A DNA stretch of 64,000 bases from Aliarcobacter sp. (GCA_028690445.1 JAQVBE010000008.1:1-64000); one strand, 5' to 3'. Shown: positions 34,954 to 44,527, counted from the stretch's first letter. Notes: generated by a model from the sequence alone, not told the origin. Made by a program: numbers and translations.

Positions 34954-35099
34954 TGAGGTGAAACTTCGTTGTTATTTTGTTTTACAGAAGAGTCTTGTTT
35001 GATATATACTGGATTATCTTTGTAACCACAACCACTGAATGATAATATAAAACCTGCTATAATTAGCCCATGAAAAAAATTAATGAAATACTTAGTCAT
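34950..35099 (-). CDS. Small lipoprotein, LptM-like (49 aa)
   Basis: ATG at 35099 opens a 49-codon frame ending in TGA that overlaps the nadB ATG (ATGA). The product has a lysine, a hydrophobic stretch and a lipobox ending SFSGC, followed by GYKDNPVYIKQ, the GCGxKxPxYxP pattern of LptM/YifL-type lipoproteins. LptM stabilises the LptDE outer-membrane translocon in E. coli. Its first 30 bases overlap the divergent gene at 35070. No clear SD is visible. Confidence 0.65.
   Translation of the reverse strand: MTKYFINFFHGLIIAGFILSFSGCGYKDNPVYIKQDSSVKQNNNEVSPQ
35058..35063 (+). promoter_or_regulatory. -10 box very close to start codon (possible leaderless mRNA)
   Basis: TGCTATAAT ends 6 nt before the ATG at 35070, and no SD is present. 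The arrangement mirrors that at 12274-12287. The box lies inside the antisense lipoprotein frame. Confidence 0.5.
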
Positions 35100-35486
35100 C
35101 TTAAAAATAATCCTGAATTCAGTAAGATTAATACATCTTCTTTAATAAAAAAGTTTATAGAAGTTCTTCCTTTAAAATTAAAAAAAGGAGTAAAGTTCGC
35201 TTATGTAAAAAATCAAACTCTATTTTTTGTATTAACCCATCCTGTTTATAAAATGGAATTTGAGTATAACAAAGCAGATATAAAATCATTATTAAAAAAT
35301 TTCAAGATTGCAAATGTTGAAGATATTGGGTTTTTTATTACAAATGTAATAGAAAAAAAACAAGAGCAACAAACCCCTATTCCTCTTTATAAAGAGCGAT
35401 CATTTGGAATTTTTGATAACAAAGCAAAAGATGAATATTTATTCAGAAAATTTGAAAAAATAAGAGAAATTATAAAAAGTTCTTAA
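35070..35486 (+). CDS. DUF721/DciA-like protein
   Basis: This 138-aa protein resembles the DUF721 family: basic N-terminal helix, then LKLKKGVKFAYVKNQTLFFVLTHPVYKMEFEYNK (about 34-67), the KG-x-L-x-V-x...HP-A-x-x-x-E strand-helix pattern seen in DciA-type helicase loaders. In many bacteria DciA loads DnaB. Assignment is by pattern and moderate. Its 3' end overlaps the convergent peptidase gene by 17 bases. Confidence 0.65.
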   Translation: MKKINEILSHLKNNPEFSKINTSSLIKKFIEVLPLKLKKGVKFAYVKNQTLFFVLTHPVYKMEFEYNKADIKSLLKNFKIANVEDIGFFITNVIEKKQEQQTPIPLYKERSFGIFDNKAKDEYLFRKFEKIREIIKSS

Positions 35487-36063
35487 ATATTTTTTCTCTT
35501 TTTTTATAATCTGGACAATAAAATTCTACTAAATCCCAAAATTTTTTTGAATGATTTTTATGTTGGATATGAGCTAATTCATGAATAATTACATATTCCA
35601 TAAGTTCAATTGGAAACTTCATAAGTAAAATATTAAAATTCAAACCATTTTTATAGTTACATGATCCCCATGTTCTTTTATTTTTTCTATAACTTATTGA
35701 AGTTGGAATTAAATTCATTTTAATTGAATACTCTTGCACTAAATCAGGCAGATATTTCAAAATCTCTTTTTTGTAAAAATTATCTATATTTTTGATTTTA
35801 AAATCTTCTAATTTTTTTCTTTCTCCTAAATATAAAAATTCATCTTCGTTTATATTTTTTTCTTCAAGTCTAATAATAGTATTTTCAATCCAAGTCATCT
35901 TTTTTTCAATTAAATCTCTTGCATCCAAAAGTGTGTAATAAATATTTGTTTTAATTTGAATTAAATTTGGATTTAAGACTCGAAGATAAACATGTTTGAT
36001 ATTTCTTCTTTTTTCTAAGTGAACGGTTACTAATCTTTGATTTATTTCAATTTGAAAGCTCAA
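35470..36063 (-). CDS. YgjP-like zinc metallopeptidase (M48/DUF45)
   Basis: This 197-aa protein has the gluzincin motif HELAHIQHKNHSKKFW (about 160-175: HExxH plus a third histidine), preceded by KRTWGSCNYKNGLNFNILLMKFP, the WGSC-x(4,5)-I/L-N-x-L signature of YgjP-like peptidases. There is no signal peptide, so it is cytoplasmic. Substrates are unknown. It overlaps the DUF721 gene tail-to-tail. Confidence 0.88.
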   Translation of the reverse strand: MSFQIEINQRLVTVHLEKRRNIKHVYLRVLNPNLIQIKTNIYYTLLDARDLIEKKMTWIENTIIRLEEKNINEDEFLYLGERKKLEDFKIKNIDNFYKKEILKYLPDLVQEYSIKMNLIPTSISYRKNKRTWGSCNYKNGLNFNILLMKFPIELMEYVIIHELAHIQHKNHSKKFWDLVEFYCPDYKKREKIFKNFL

Positions 36064-36146
36064 ACTTTTCCTTAAGTAATTTTTTGTTAGAATCGCACAA
36101 CTATTATATCAAAAATATAATGATAATTTTATTGAGGAAGATGTTA

Positions 36147-37316
36147 ATGAAAATTGCAAACAGAATGGAAAATCTGTCTCCATCAGTTACTTTGGCAATC
36201 ACAGCCTTAGCTAGAGAGCTTAAAGCTCAAGGTAAAGATATACTAAGTTTTAGTGCAGGTGAGCCTGACTTTGATACACCACAAATTATTAAAGATGCTG
36301 CTATTAAAGCAATTAATGATGGTCAAACTAAATATACAGCCGTAGAGGGAATTATCGCTACCAAGCAAGCAATTATTAACAAATTAAAAAAAGACCATGG
36401 TCTAGAATATAAATTAGATGGTATTGTAATAAGCAATGGTGCAAAACACTCATTATTTAATCTTTTTCAAGTTTTAATTGAAAAAGGTGATGAAGTTATT
36501 ATTCCAGCACCTTATTGGGTTACATATCCTGAACAAGTGAAATTTTCAGATGGAATTCCTGTATTTATTGATACAGATGATTCTACTGAATTTAAAATTA
36601 CACCTGAACAATTAAAAGCTGTAATTACACCTAAAACAAAAGTTTTACTTTTAAATACACCTTCAAATCCAACTGGTTCTGTTTATACTAAAGAAGAATT
36701 AACTGCCCTTGGAAAAGTTTTAGAAGGTACAGATATTTTAGTATTCTCAGATGAAATGTATGAAAAAATTATCTACAATGGTACAAAATTCACAGCAGCA
36801 GCAGAAGTATCTGAAGATATGTACAATAGAACAGTTACAATAAATGGTTTAAGTAAAGCAGTAGCAATGACTGGTTGGAGATTTGGATATATTGCAACTC
36901 CAAATGTAGCACTTGCAAAAGCTTTAACAAAACTTCAAGGTCAAGTAACATCAAATGTTAATACAATGACACAATATGCAGCAATCCCAGCACTTGAGGG
37001 TGAAGCAGATAAAGATATTGAAATGATGAGAATTGAATTTGAAAAAAGAAAAAATATTGCTGTAAAATCTTTCAATGAAATAAAAGGTTTATCAACAATT
37101 GATCCAGATGGTGCATTTTATCTTTTTGTAAATATTAAAGAAGTATCAAATGATTCTATGAAATTTTGTGCTGAATTATTAGAACAAAAAGGTGTAGCTT
37201 TAGTTCCAGGACTTGCATTCGGTTCAGAAGGATATTTTAGATTCTCATTTGCTACTGATTTAGCAACAATTCAAGAGGGTATTAAAAGAATTAAAGAGTT
37301 TGTAGAAAGCAAATAA
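36147..37316 (+). CDS. aspC: PLP-dependent aspartate/aromatic aminotransferase
   Basis: This 389-aa class I/II aminotransferase (AspC, Ib type) has SFSAGEPDFDTP (about 34-45), LLNTPSNPTG, the PLP lysine in NGLSKAVAMTGWRFGY (about 234) and FRFSFAT near the end. It likely makes aspartate from oxaloacetate and glutamate. I choose ATG 36147 (MKIANRM) with GAGGAAG upstream. The longer frame from 36084 has no ribosome site. It is coupled to the next gene by TAATG. Confidence 0.92.
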   Translation: MKIANRMENLSPSVTLAITALARELKAQGKDILSFSAGEPDFDTPQIIKDAAIKAINDGQTKYTAVEGIIATKQAIINKLKKDHGLEYKLDGIVISNGAKHSLFNLFQVLIEKGDEVIIPAPYWVTYPEQVKFSDGIPVFIDTDDSTEFKITPEQLKAVITPKTKVLLLNTPSNPTGSVYTKEELTALGKVLEGTDILVFSDEMYEKIIYNGTKFTAAAEVSEDMYNRTVTINGLSKAVAMTGWRFGYIATPNVALAKALTKLQGQVTSNVNTMTQYAAIPALEGEADKDIEMMRIEFEKRKNIAVKSFNEIKGLSTIDPDGAFYLFVNIKEVSNDSMKFCAELLEQKGVALVPGLAFGSEGYFRFSFATDLATIQEGIKRIKEFVESK

Positions 37317-38203
37317 TGACTCCTCAAAAAAAAGCTACCGTTGTTTCATCTAGTGTTGCAGCGGTACTTACACTAATAAAACTCGTTATTGGATTTGCTA
37401 GTGGTTCAGTTGCAGTTCTTGCATCTGCCATTGACTCTGTTTTAGATATGTTTGTATCAATATTCAACTACTTTGCCATTTCAAACTCTGAAAAACCAGC
37501 AGATAAAACTTTTAATTATGGAAGAGGTAAAACTGAAGCCTTAGCCTCTGTAATTGAAGGTACAATTATTACAATATCTGGTCTTTTTTTACTTTATCAA
37601 GCTGCTAAAAAAGCTATGCGTAATGAAGTTTCTCAATTATTAGAAACTTCAATAATTATAATGCTTATAACTTTAGTTATTACAATTTCATTGGTCCTTT
37701 ATCTAAACTATGTAGCGAAAAAAACCAATTCAATGGTTATTAAAGCTGATGCTCTTCATTATAAAACAGACGTATTTAGTAATGGTGCAGTTTTGATTTC
37801 TTTAATACTTGTAAGCCTTACTGGTTATGAAATAATTGATGTAATTGTTGGGGGTGGAATCGCTTTATATATTATTTATTCTGCATATTCTTTAATTCAA
37901 GAAGGTATTTTAGTTTTATTAGACCGAGCAGTTAATGAAGAAGTAGTAGTAAATATAGAAAAAATAATAAAAGAAAATGACAAAGTAAATACTTATCATC
38001 TACTAAAAACAAGAGAAGCTGCTAATCAAACTTTTGTAGAAGTACATTTGGTTTTTAATTGCCTAATTACGCTTATGGAAGCACATAAAGCAAGTGATTC
38101 TATCGAAAATAAAATAAAAAAATTAGATTCAAGAAGAGATTGGATTATAAATATTCATATGGACCCATATGATGATTTTAAAGGAAATGATATAAATCAT
38201 TAA
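37316..38203 (+). CDS. Cation diffusion facilitator transporter (FieF-like)
   Basis: This 295-aa inner-membrane divalent-metal efflux protein has a metal site in SAIDSVLDMFVS (TM2, DxxxD) and ALHYKTDVFSNG (TM5, HxxxD), the FNYGRGKTEAL loop and a C-terminal cytoplasmic domain with VHLVF and HMDPYDD. Six helices are predicted. It exports zinc and/or iron. It is cotranscribed with the aminotransferase (one-base overlap). Confidence 0.93.
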   Translation: MTPQKKATVVSSSVAAVLTLIKLVIGFASGSVAVLASAIDSVLDMFVSIFNYFAISNSEKPADKTFNYGRGKTEALASVIEGTIITISGLFLLYQAAKKAMRNEVSQLLETSIIIMLITLVITISLVLYLNYVAKKTNSMVIKADALHYKTDVFSNGAVLISLILVSLTGYEIIDVIVGGGIALYIIYSAYSLIQEGILVLLDRAVNEEVVVNIEKIIKENDKVNTYHLLKTREAANQTFVEVHLVFNCLITLMEAHKASDSIENKIKKLDSRRDWIINIHMDPYDDFKGNDINH

Positions 38204-38218
38204 AGATAAAGGAAAGTC

Positions 38219-38815
38219 TTATGACATCCCTTTTAAACTATTCATTTTCTCATCAATCAAAGCTAATGTTCTTTCTTGAGTTTTATATGATATGTCAGGA
38301 AGTTCTCCTCCAAACATCTTTTTAGCCTCTTCAAAACCTTGAACTACTCCATCTCTTCCTTTTTGAAGAATAGCTAAGTCATTACCAGCAAAATTTAACA
38401 CAAAACCAGCAACTCTATCCGAGGTATTTTTTACACCAAAGAAACCATCTTCACTTACTAAATCTTTTGCTTCATCAGAAGATAATTCAAGAATTGGTTT
38501 TCCCTCATATCCAATATTTTTAAGGCTCATTCCACCATCAGTCTCTTTTCCTGCAAGGAAATTTAGAACTTCAAGCTGATTATTTTTAAATTCTGTTCCA
38601 GACTGTCCTAAAGTATTATTTTTTGTCATACTTGCTGTATTCATCTCAAAAAGAATAGACTGTGCATTCATTGAAATAGTAACTCTAGCAGCTGAATTAT
38701 TTATTATTTCTTCTAAAGAATCATTTTTAGCTGATTTTTCTTTCGTTTTATCATTTGTACTTGTATTTTGTTTATACATATCTAAAGCTTGACTTGTATT
38801 ATTTTGAATTTGCAT
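38219..38815 (-). CDS. Hypothetical protein (DUF5610-like)
   Basis: This 198-aa protein has an N-terminal polar/disordered region (1-50), a helix with AQSILFEMN, then GYEGKPILELSSDEAKDLVSEDGFFGVKNTSDRV and a C-terminal LQKGRDGVVQGFEEAKKMFGGELPDISY. The last segment resembles a Campylobacterota family labelled hydrogenase-4 component G or DUF5610, a label with no functional support. No export signal is seen. It is convergent with the cation transporter gene. Confidence 0.75.
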   Translation of the reverse strand: MQIQNNTSQALDMYKQNTSTNDKTKEKSAKNDSLEEIINNSAARVTISMNAQSILFEMNTASMTKNNTLGQSGTEFKNNQLEVLNFLAGKETDGGMSLKNIGYEGKPILELSSDEAKDLVSEDGFFGVKNTSDRVAGFVLNFAGNDLAILQKGRDGVVQGFEEAKKMFGGELPDISYKTQERTLALIDEKMNSLKGMS

Positions 38816-38989
38816 GAGAAACTCCTTTTATTTATATTAAATTATACATTTCTTAATATTAAATTAATATTATTTTAAAAATATAATTAAGCATACTATA
38901 TCAAAAGTAAATCTTAACCGATTTTTAGGTATATTAATACTTAAACTAACAAAAAATAAATATTAATAATGTAAAGAAGAAAAAAATAT

Positions 38990-40939
38990 ATGGCTTTAAT
39001 AGACCTTCAAAATATTTCAAAACAATATGACACAAAAGTTATTTTAAAAGATGCAAATTTTACTTTAAACTATGGGCAAAGAATTGCTGTTATTGGACAA
39101 AATGGACAAGGTAAATCTACACTTTTTAAAATAATTATGAAACAAACAGAGCCTGATAGTGGTGAGATGGCTATTGATAAATCTCTTAAAATTGAAATGC
39201 TCGACCAACAACCAAAATTCAAAGCAAATCTAAATGTAAGAGATGCAATTGAAAACCAACTAGCTGAGTTAAAAACTGCAAAAGTTGAATATGAAAAAAT
39301 CACAAATCAACTAATGACTGAATATGAAAATGAAGATTTATTAAGAAAACAAAGTGAACTTGCTTCTTTTTTAGAGTTTCATAATGCTTGGGATTTGGAC
39401 AATATGATTGAGAGAGTTTTAGTGGAATTTCAACTAAAACAGTATGAGTTCAAAGATGTAAATCTTTTAAGTGGAGGAGAACAGCGTCGAGTTAGTTTGG
39501 CTGGATTATTGCTTAAAAAACCAGATGTTTTACTACTTGATGAGCCTACAAACCACCTTGATGTTTATATGGTTGAGTTTTTAGAACAACTACTTTTAAA
39601 AAACAATTTTACCCTACTTTTTATTTCACATGATAGATATTTTATTGATAATATCGCAACTAGCGTTGTTGAAGTTGATGGTGGAGTTTTAAGAAAGTTT
39701 AATGGTGGTTACTCTTCATATTTAGAACAAAAAGAACAACTTTTAGAAAATATGCAAAAAGAGCATGATAATCTTATTCGTCTTGTAAAAAGAGAAGCCC
39801 ATTGGATGCAACATGGGGTAACAGCCAGAAGAAAAAGAAATGAAAGAAGAAAATCAGAGTATTTTGATTTAAAACAAAAAGCTCGTTCAAATCCAGCAGC
39901 TATTAGAAAAATGTCACTGGAACTTCAAAGAGAACAAAAATCTTTTAATACAGATGATAACCAAAAAAATAAAAAAAAGATGCTTTATGAGTTAGATGAT
40001 GTTTATAAATCATTAGGTGATAAAGAGTTAATCAAAGATTTTACAACTAGAATTTTACAAAAAGATACTATTGCTATTGTAGGTCCAAATGGAAGTGGAA
40101 AATCAACACTTCTAAAAATCTTCATGGAAAAGATGAAGATAGATAAAGGTACATTTAAAAAAGGTGATTTTGAAATTGGATATTTTGATCAACAAAGAGA
40201 ATCTTTAGATGATGAAAGAAATCTATTAGAAACTTTTTGTCCAAATGGTGGAGATAGAGTTGTTCTTCAAGATGGAAGAAACATGCATGTTTTTGGATAC
40301 TTAAAAAACTTCTTATTTCCAAGAGAATATCTTGATAAAAAAGTTGGTGTTTTAAGTGGTGGAGAAAAAAATAGAGTTGCACTTGCCCTACTTTTCACAA
40401 AAAAAGTTGATTGTTTAATCCTTGATGAGCCAACAAATGATTTAGATATTCCAACTATTAATATTTTAGAAGAGTATTTACAAAACTTCCAAGGTGCTTT
40501 GATTTTTGTATCACACGATAGATATTTTGTTGATAAAATAGCAAAAAAACTTTTTGTATTTCAAGGAAATGGTCATATTATGGAGAGTTTCCAACCATAT
40601 AGTGAATATTTAGAAATTGAAAAAGAGTTAAGAGAATTAGAAACCCTTGAAAGTGAAATAGCAAAAGAAGCTACAAGTGAAAAAATTGCACCAACTGCTA
40701 AAAAACAAACAAAATTATCATACAAAGACCAACGAGAATATGATATGTTACCAAAAGAACTTGAAGATTTAGAACTAAAACTTGAAGAAATTAATGCTTG
40801 TTTAATGAACCCAAAATGTTATGAACAAAAAGGCATTGTTGCGATGTCACAAGAACTTGATACTACAAAAGAAATTTATGAAACAAAAGTCGAAAGATTT
40901 TTAGAACTAGAAGAATTAATAGAAAGCTTTAATTCTTAA
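38990..40939 (+). CDS. ABC-F family ATPase (Uup-like)
   Basis: This 649-aa soluble twin ABC ATPase acts on ribosomes. Module 1 has Walker A GQNGQGKST (about 36-44), signature LLSGGEQRR and Walker B LLLDEPTNHLD. Module 2 has GPNGSGKST (about 364), VLSGGEKNR and LILDEPTNDLD. A linker (about 240-300, HWMQHGVTARRKRNERR) and a C-terminal coiled coil (about 590-649) follow the Uup pattern. ABC-F proteins rescue or tune stalled ribosomes. Confidence 0.93.
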   Translation: MALIDLQNISKQYDTKVILKDANFTLNYGQRIAVIGQNGQGKSTLFKIIMKQTEPDSGEMAIDKSLKIEMLDQQPKFKANLNVRDAIENQLAELKTAKVEYEKITNQLMTEYENEDLLRKQSELASFLEFHNAWDLDNMIERVLVEFQLKQYEFKDVNLLSGGEQRRVSLAGLLLKKPDVLLLDEPTNHLDVYMVEFLEQLLLKNNFTLLFISHDRYFIDNIATSVVEVDGGVLRKFNGGYSSYLEQKEQLLENMQKEHDNLIRLVKREAHWMQHGVTARRKRNERRKSEYFDLKQKARSNPAAIRKMSLELQREQKSFNTDDNQKNKKKMLYELDDVYKSLGDKELIKDFTTRILQKDTIAIVGPNGSGKSTLLKIFMEKMKIDKGTFKKGDFEIGYFDQQRESLDDERNLLETFCPNGGDRVVLQDGRNMHVFGYLKNFLFPREYLDKKVGVLSGGEKNRVALALLFTKKVDCLILDEPTNDLDIPTINILEEYLQNFQGALIFVSHDRYFVDKIAKKLFVFQGNGHIMESFQPYSEYLEIEKELRELETLESEIAKEATSEKIAPTAKKQTKLSYKDQREYDMLPKELEDLELKLEEINACLMNPKCYEQKGIVAMSQELDTTKEIYETKVERFLELEELIESFNS

Positions 40940-40982
40940 AAAGATATAATTTACTTAAATATTATTAAATATAAGGATTTTC

Positions 40983-41426
40983 ATGAGCTTAAAAGAACAA
41001 TTAAAAGAAGATTTAAAGACTGCAATGAGAGATAAAGATGTAGTAAAAAGAGATTCTATAAGATCTATAAATACTATGATTAAACAAATTGAAGTAGATG
41101 AGAGAAAAAATTTAAATGATGAAGATATTATTAAATTAATTCAAAAAGGTATCAAACAAAGAGAAGAATCTATTTCTCAATATAAAGCTGCTTCAAGAAA
41201 TGATTTAGTTGAACAAGAGCAAGCTCAAGTTGATGTATTTATGTTATATCTTCCAATGCAAGTAAGTGATATTGAATTAGAAGCTGGAATGAAAGAGATA
41301 ATAACTCAAGTAGCAGCAACTTCTATGAAAGATATTGGAAAAGTTATGGGAATGGCTACTAAAAAATTTGCAGGCGTTGCAGATGGAAAAAGAATTAATG
41401 AAATGGTTAAAAAGCTTTTAGGATAA
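40983..41426 (+). CDS. GatB/YqeY domain protein
   Basis: This 147-aa YqeY family protein has LKEDLKTAMRDKDVVKRDSIRSI at the start (about 5-27), REESISQYKAASRNDLVEQE (about 60-79) and the C-terminal GKVMGMATKKFAGVADGKRINEMVKKLL typical of the GatB tail domain. The GatB relative is tRNA-binding; the role of free YqeY is unclear. It is a separate gene with an SD (AAGGA). Confidence 0.93.
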   Translation: MSLKEQLKEDLKTAMRDKDVVKRDSIRSINTMIKQIEVDERKNLNDEDIIKLIQKGIKQREESISQYKAASRNDLVEQEQAQVDVFMLYLPMQVSDIELEAGMKEIITQVAATSMKDIGKVMGMATKKFAGVADGKRINEMVKKLLG

Positions 41427-41457
41427 TTTTAGAAAAATCATATTTAGGAAACATTAC

Positions 41458-42585
41458 ATGGACAAAGAGTTTGAAAATATTTTAAATCAATTAACAAAAG
41501 AAGAAAAAAATGAACTAAATTTAAATAATCTTGATTTCCCTGAAAAATTAATTCCGATCTTATTAAAAAGAGTTCATCCACAAAATGTTCATGAATTAGC
41601 TTCTTTAGTAAAACAATCTGTTTTACCTTCTATTTGTCCTAAAACTAATGAAGAAATTGATCAATTATTTTCACAAATAAACAAAGAACCAAGCCTTTTA
41701 TTTGATAAAAAAATACAAGATAAAATTGAAGATTTTATTAATAAAAGATTTGAGAGAGATAAAAAAATTGTAATTGAAAGAACTTCTGATATTTCTAAAC
41801 TTGTTTTACTAATGGAAGAATATTTAAATGAAGCAATTTCAAGTAATGGTTTTGGTTCTAAAAATGTTTTAAATATTAAAGAAAAAATAGAAGCAATAGA
41901 TATTAGTCAAGATGGATTAGAATCGCTTACAAAATTTCAAAATGAACTGATAAATGCAGCAACATCAATTGAAAAAGAGATGCATGCAGTAACTAATAAA
42001 TTAGAAACAGGTAAAACAAAAGTTCAAGAGCTTGAAGAAAAAGTAAAAACACTTGAAGATGAACTAAGCAGAACAAAAACTGAAAATATGAAAGACCATT
42101 TAACTGGTCTTTTAACAAGAAAAGCATTTAGTGATGAAGTAAAAAGAATCGAAAGTGCTTATGAAAGAATCAAAACTCAATATGCAGTTGTTTTCTTTGA
42201 TTTAGACCACTTTAAAAAACTAAATGATACTTATGGACATGAGTGTGGAGATGTTGTATTATCAACTTTTGGAAAAATCTTAAATAAAAGTGTAAGAGAA
42301 CATGATGTTGCGGGAAGATATGGTGGGGAAGAGTTTGTTGCGATTATTCACTTTAATATAAATAGAGAATTATTACAGTTCTTAAAAAGAATAAAAACTA
42401 TCGTAACTGAAAATAGTTTTTTATATAAAGAGAAAAAGATCAAGGTTACTTTCTCAGCAGGAGTTGCAATTAGAAGTAGTTATGCTACTTATGAAAATAC
42501 TCTTCAAAAAGCTGATATGCTTCTATATCAAGCGAAAGAGAATGGAAGAAATAAAATTATTTTAGAAAATGGAATGGAGATTTAG
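41458..42585 (+). CDS. Diguanylate cyclase (GGDEF), cytoplasmic
   Basis: This 375-aa protein has an N-terminal helical region (about 1-150), a coiled-coil stalk (about 150-210, KEMHAVTNKLETGKTKVQELEEK) and a GGDEF domain with the active site RYGGEEF (about 299-305) and DHLTGLLTRKAF at its start. It makes cyclic di-GMP. No membrane helix or clear RxxD inhibitory site is seen upstream. The overall form resembles stand-alone cyclases regulated by an N-terminal helical domain. Confidence 0.92.
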   Translation: MDKEFENILNQLTKEEKNELNLNNLDFPEKLIPILLKRVHPQNVHELASLVKQSVLPSICPKTNEEIDQLFSQINKEPSLLFDKKIQDKIEDFINKRFERDKKIVIERTSDISKLVLLMEEYLNEAISSNGFGSKNVLNIKEKIEAIDISQDGLESLTKFQNELINAATSIEKEMHAVTNKLETGKTKVQELEEKVKTLEDELSRTKTENMKDHLTGLLTRKAFSDEVKRIESAYERIKTQYAVVFFDLDHFKKLNDTYGHECGDVVLSTFGKILNKSVREHDVAGRYGGEEFVAIIHFNINRELLQFLKRIKTIVTENSFLYKEKKIKVTFSAGVAIRSSYATYENTLQKADMLLYQAKENGRNKIILENGMEI

Positions 42586-42592
42586 TCTAAAA

Positions 42593-43396
42593 ATGGAAAT
42601 AAGAAATATTTTAAAAATAGGATTGTTTGTTATATCTACATCAATCTTTTTTACTGCCTGTGCAGATAAATCAATTGAAAAAAAAGTTGAAAAACCTAAA
42701 GTTAAAACTATTAATGATGTTTTGAATGAATCATTTGAATATGATGTAAATCAAAAATTGTATAAAAATAAAGATGTAACGGAAAATAACACTAATAACT
42801 TATTAGCAAAATTTGAGAAGTTTTGTTCAGATAAAAAAGGTAAGTTAGTTTATATGGATTATTATCTTAATCAAAATTATATTAGAGCATATTCAAATCA
42901 TAAAGCTAGTGTTTGTGAGATAAATAGTGAACCTTATTTTATTGCTCATCAAGCAAGTGAGGATTCTAATATTTATTACTCAGTAAGTATGGATGAAGAA
43001 GTAAAAAAAGCTTACATAACTTATAAAAATAAGATACAACTTGAATTAGCAAAATTCAATAGAGAAAATGCACAAAATCTCATAAAAGAAAGACAAGAGA
43101 TACAAAAAAGAGAAATAGCTAGAGAGCAAAAAACTAGAATCTTACAAACAAAAAAAGATGAAAAGAATATGACATTTTTTGATTCATGGAGAGATTCAGG
43201 AAATAAAAAAACATGTTTAAACAAATGTAATGATATAAACCTAAAAAGTAATGGTTACAAAACATTACAAGATGCTATAAAAAATAACTGGCAACTTATT
43301 TCTAAAATTGGAGAAATTGAAGAAGCAATAGATGATTCTTGTACTTGTTCTGGATATTCAGTTTTAGTAAAAAAACTACCTACTGAGTCAAAATAA
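42593..43396 (+). CDS. Putative lipoprotein
   Basis: This protein of about 267 aa has a lipoprotein signal ending in FFTAC. It then contains a mixed domain with EKFCSDKKGKLVYMDYYLNQ and a lysine/arginine-rich helix (about 155-190), and ends with a cysteine-rich region CLNKCN...CTCSGY. I prefer ATG 42593 over 42569, because the latter lies inside the upstream gene and adds charged residues before the signal. Function is unknown. Confidence 0.75.
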   Translation: MEIRNILKIGLFVISTSIFFTACADKSIEKKVEKPKVKTINDVLNESFEYDVNQKLYKNKDVTENNTNNLLAKFEKFCSDKKGKLVYMDYYLNQNYIRAYSNHKASVCEINSEPYFIAHQASEDSNIYYSVSMDEEVKKAYITYKNKIQLELAKFNRENAQNLIKERQEIQKREIAREQKTRILQTKKDEKNMTFFDSWRDSGNKKTCLNKCNDINLKSNGYKTLQDAIKNNWQLISKIGEIEEAIDDSCTCSGYSVLVKKLPTESK

Positions 43397-44527
43397 GTAA
43401 ATAAAGGTTGTTCCTTTATTTACTTGTGATTCAACTTTTACTTCAATCTTATTTTTTACACAAATATTTTTGACTATACTAAGCCCTATTCCAAAACCAC
43501 CGGTAATTTTATCACCTCTGTAATATCTCTCAAAAATTTTTGATTTATCTTTTATTCCTATTCCTTCATCTTTAAATATTAATCTAATTTGATTGTTATC
43601 TTTTTGTAAATATATTTCAACGATTGAGCCATCTTTTGAATATTTTATTGCATTAGAAATATTATTATCAATAATTCTATAAAGTTCTAATTCATTAAAA
43701 ATTATATGAATATCATTTTGGATATTTTTTGTAAATTTGATATTTTTTGAGATTACTAAATCATTAAAAAACTCTATTCTTCTTTCCAAAAAAAGTGAAA
43801 AGTTTATATCAGTTTTTTCATCTTTTACCATATTTTGTTGCATATAATATTCTAAATCTTCATAAATAACTGTCATATTTTTTAAAGCTGATTTTATTCG
43901 TAAGATATATTTATCATTTTTTAATCGCATTTGAAGCATATCTACATTTATTCTAGCAACGCCTATTGGAGTTTTTAATTCATGCATAGCATCTTTTAGA
44001 AAATCATCTAAGTATTGATTTAATCTTTTATATGGTTCAATACTTTGTTTAATAATAAAAAATGATGATAAAAATATAAAACAACTAATAGTCAGAATCA
44101 AAATAATTGCATTGTATATTACTTGTGAGTTATCAATTTCTTTACAAACAACCAAAAATTTTGCTTCAAAAATATTTTCATTTAAATAGTTTTTATAACA
44201 AATTTCATCTTTATTTATCAAAAATTCATCAAAAAAATCTAGATTATTTTTCTTTAATAAAGAAAAAATTATTTGATTGTTTTTATCAAAAATACCAGAA
44301 AAATATATATTTGAACGAGGATAATAAAAGATTGAGCTATTCTCTTTTTCAAAACTATCAATTTTAGAAATTACAGAAAAAGCATGATTTTTTAAATCCA
44401 TTTTATCTTTTATATTTTGGTTTTCAAATGAAGAATCCAAATAAAAATATATTGGAATAAAAGCAATTAGGAGAGTTAATAAAACTTGAATTAAAATATA
44501 TTTAATCTCATACTTATTATTTATCAA
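43388..44527 (-). CDS. Sensor histidine kinase
   Basis: This 379-aa membrane kinase has helix 1 (about 8-29), a periplasmic sensor (about 30-130), helix 2 (about 138-160), an H-box DAMHELKTPIGVARIN (His near 192), an N-box NNISNAIKYSKDGS, G-boxes DEGIGIKDKSKIFERYYRGD and GGFGIGLSIV. It overlaps the upstream response-regulator gene by 11 bases, so it forms a TCS pair. The stimulus is unknown; the neighbouring Cache protein and tsdA suggest a sulfur or electron-acceptor signal (inference). Confidence 0.92.
   Translation of the reverse strand: MINNKYEIKYILIQVLLTLLIAFIPIYFYLDSSFENQNIKDKMDLKNHAFSVISKIDSFEKENSSIFYYPRSNIYFSGIFDKNNQIIFSLLKKNNLDFFDEFLINKDEICYKNYLNENIFEAKFLVVCKEIDNSQVIYNAIILILTISCFIFLSSFFIIKQSIEPYKRLNQYLDDFLKDAMHELKTPIGVARINVDMLQMRLKNDKYILRIKSALKNMTVIYEDLEYYMQQNMVKDEKTDINFSLFLERRIEFFNDLVISKNIKFTKNIQNDIHIIFNELELYRIIDNNISNAIKYSKDGSIVEIYLQKDNNQIRLIFKDEGIGIKDKSKIFERYYRGDKITGGFGIGLSIVKNICVKNKIEVKVESQVNKGTTFIYLF
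43395..43425. terminator. Bidirectional terminator
   Basis: AAGTAAATAAAGG (43395-43407) and CCTTTATTTACTT (43413-43425) pair perfectly around TTGTT, across the overlapping 3' ends of the lipoprotein and histidine-kinase genes. Confidence 0.7.

Noticed and set aside
38900..38920. Possible sigma-28 promoter (TAAA...CGATTT) upstream of 38990
   Set aside because: The spacing between the two elements is far too short for a sigma-28 site.
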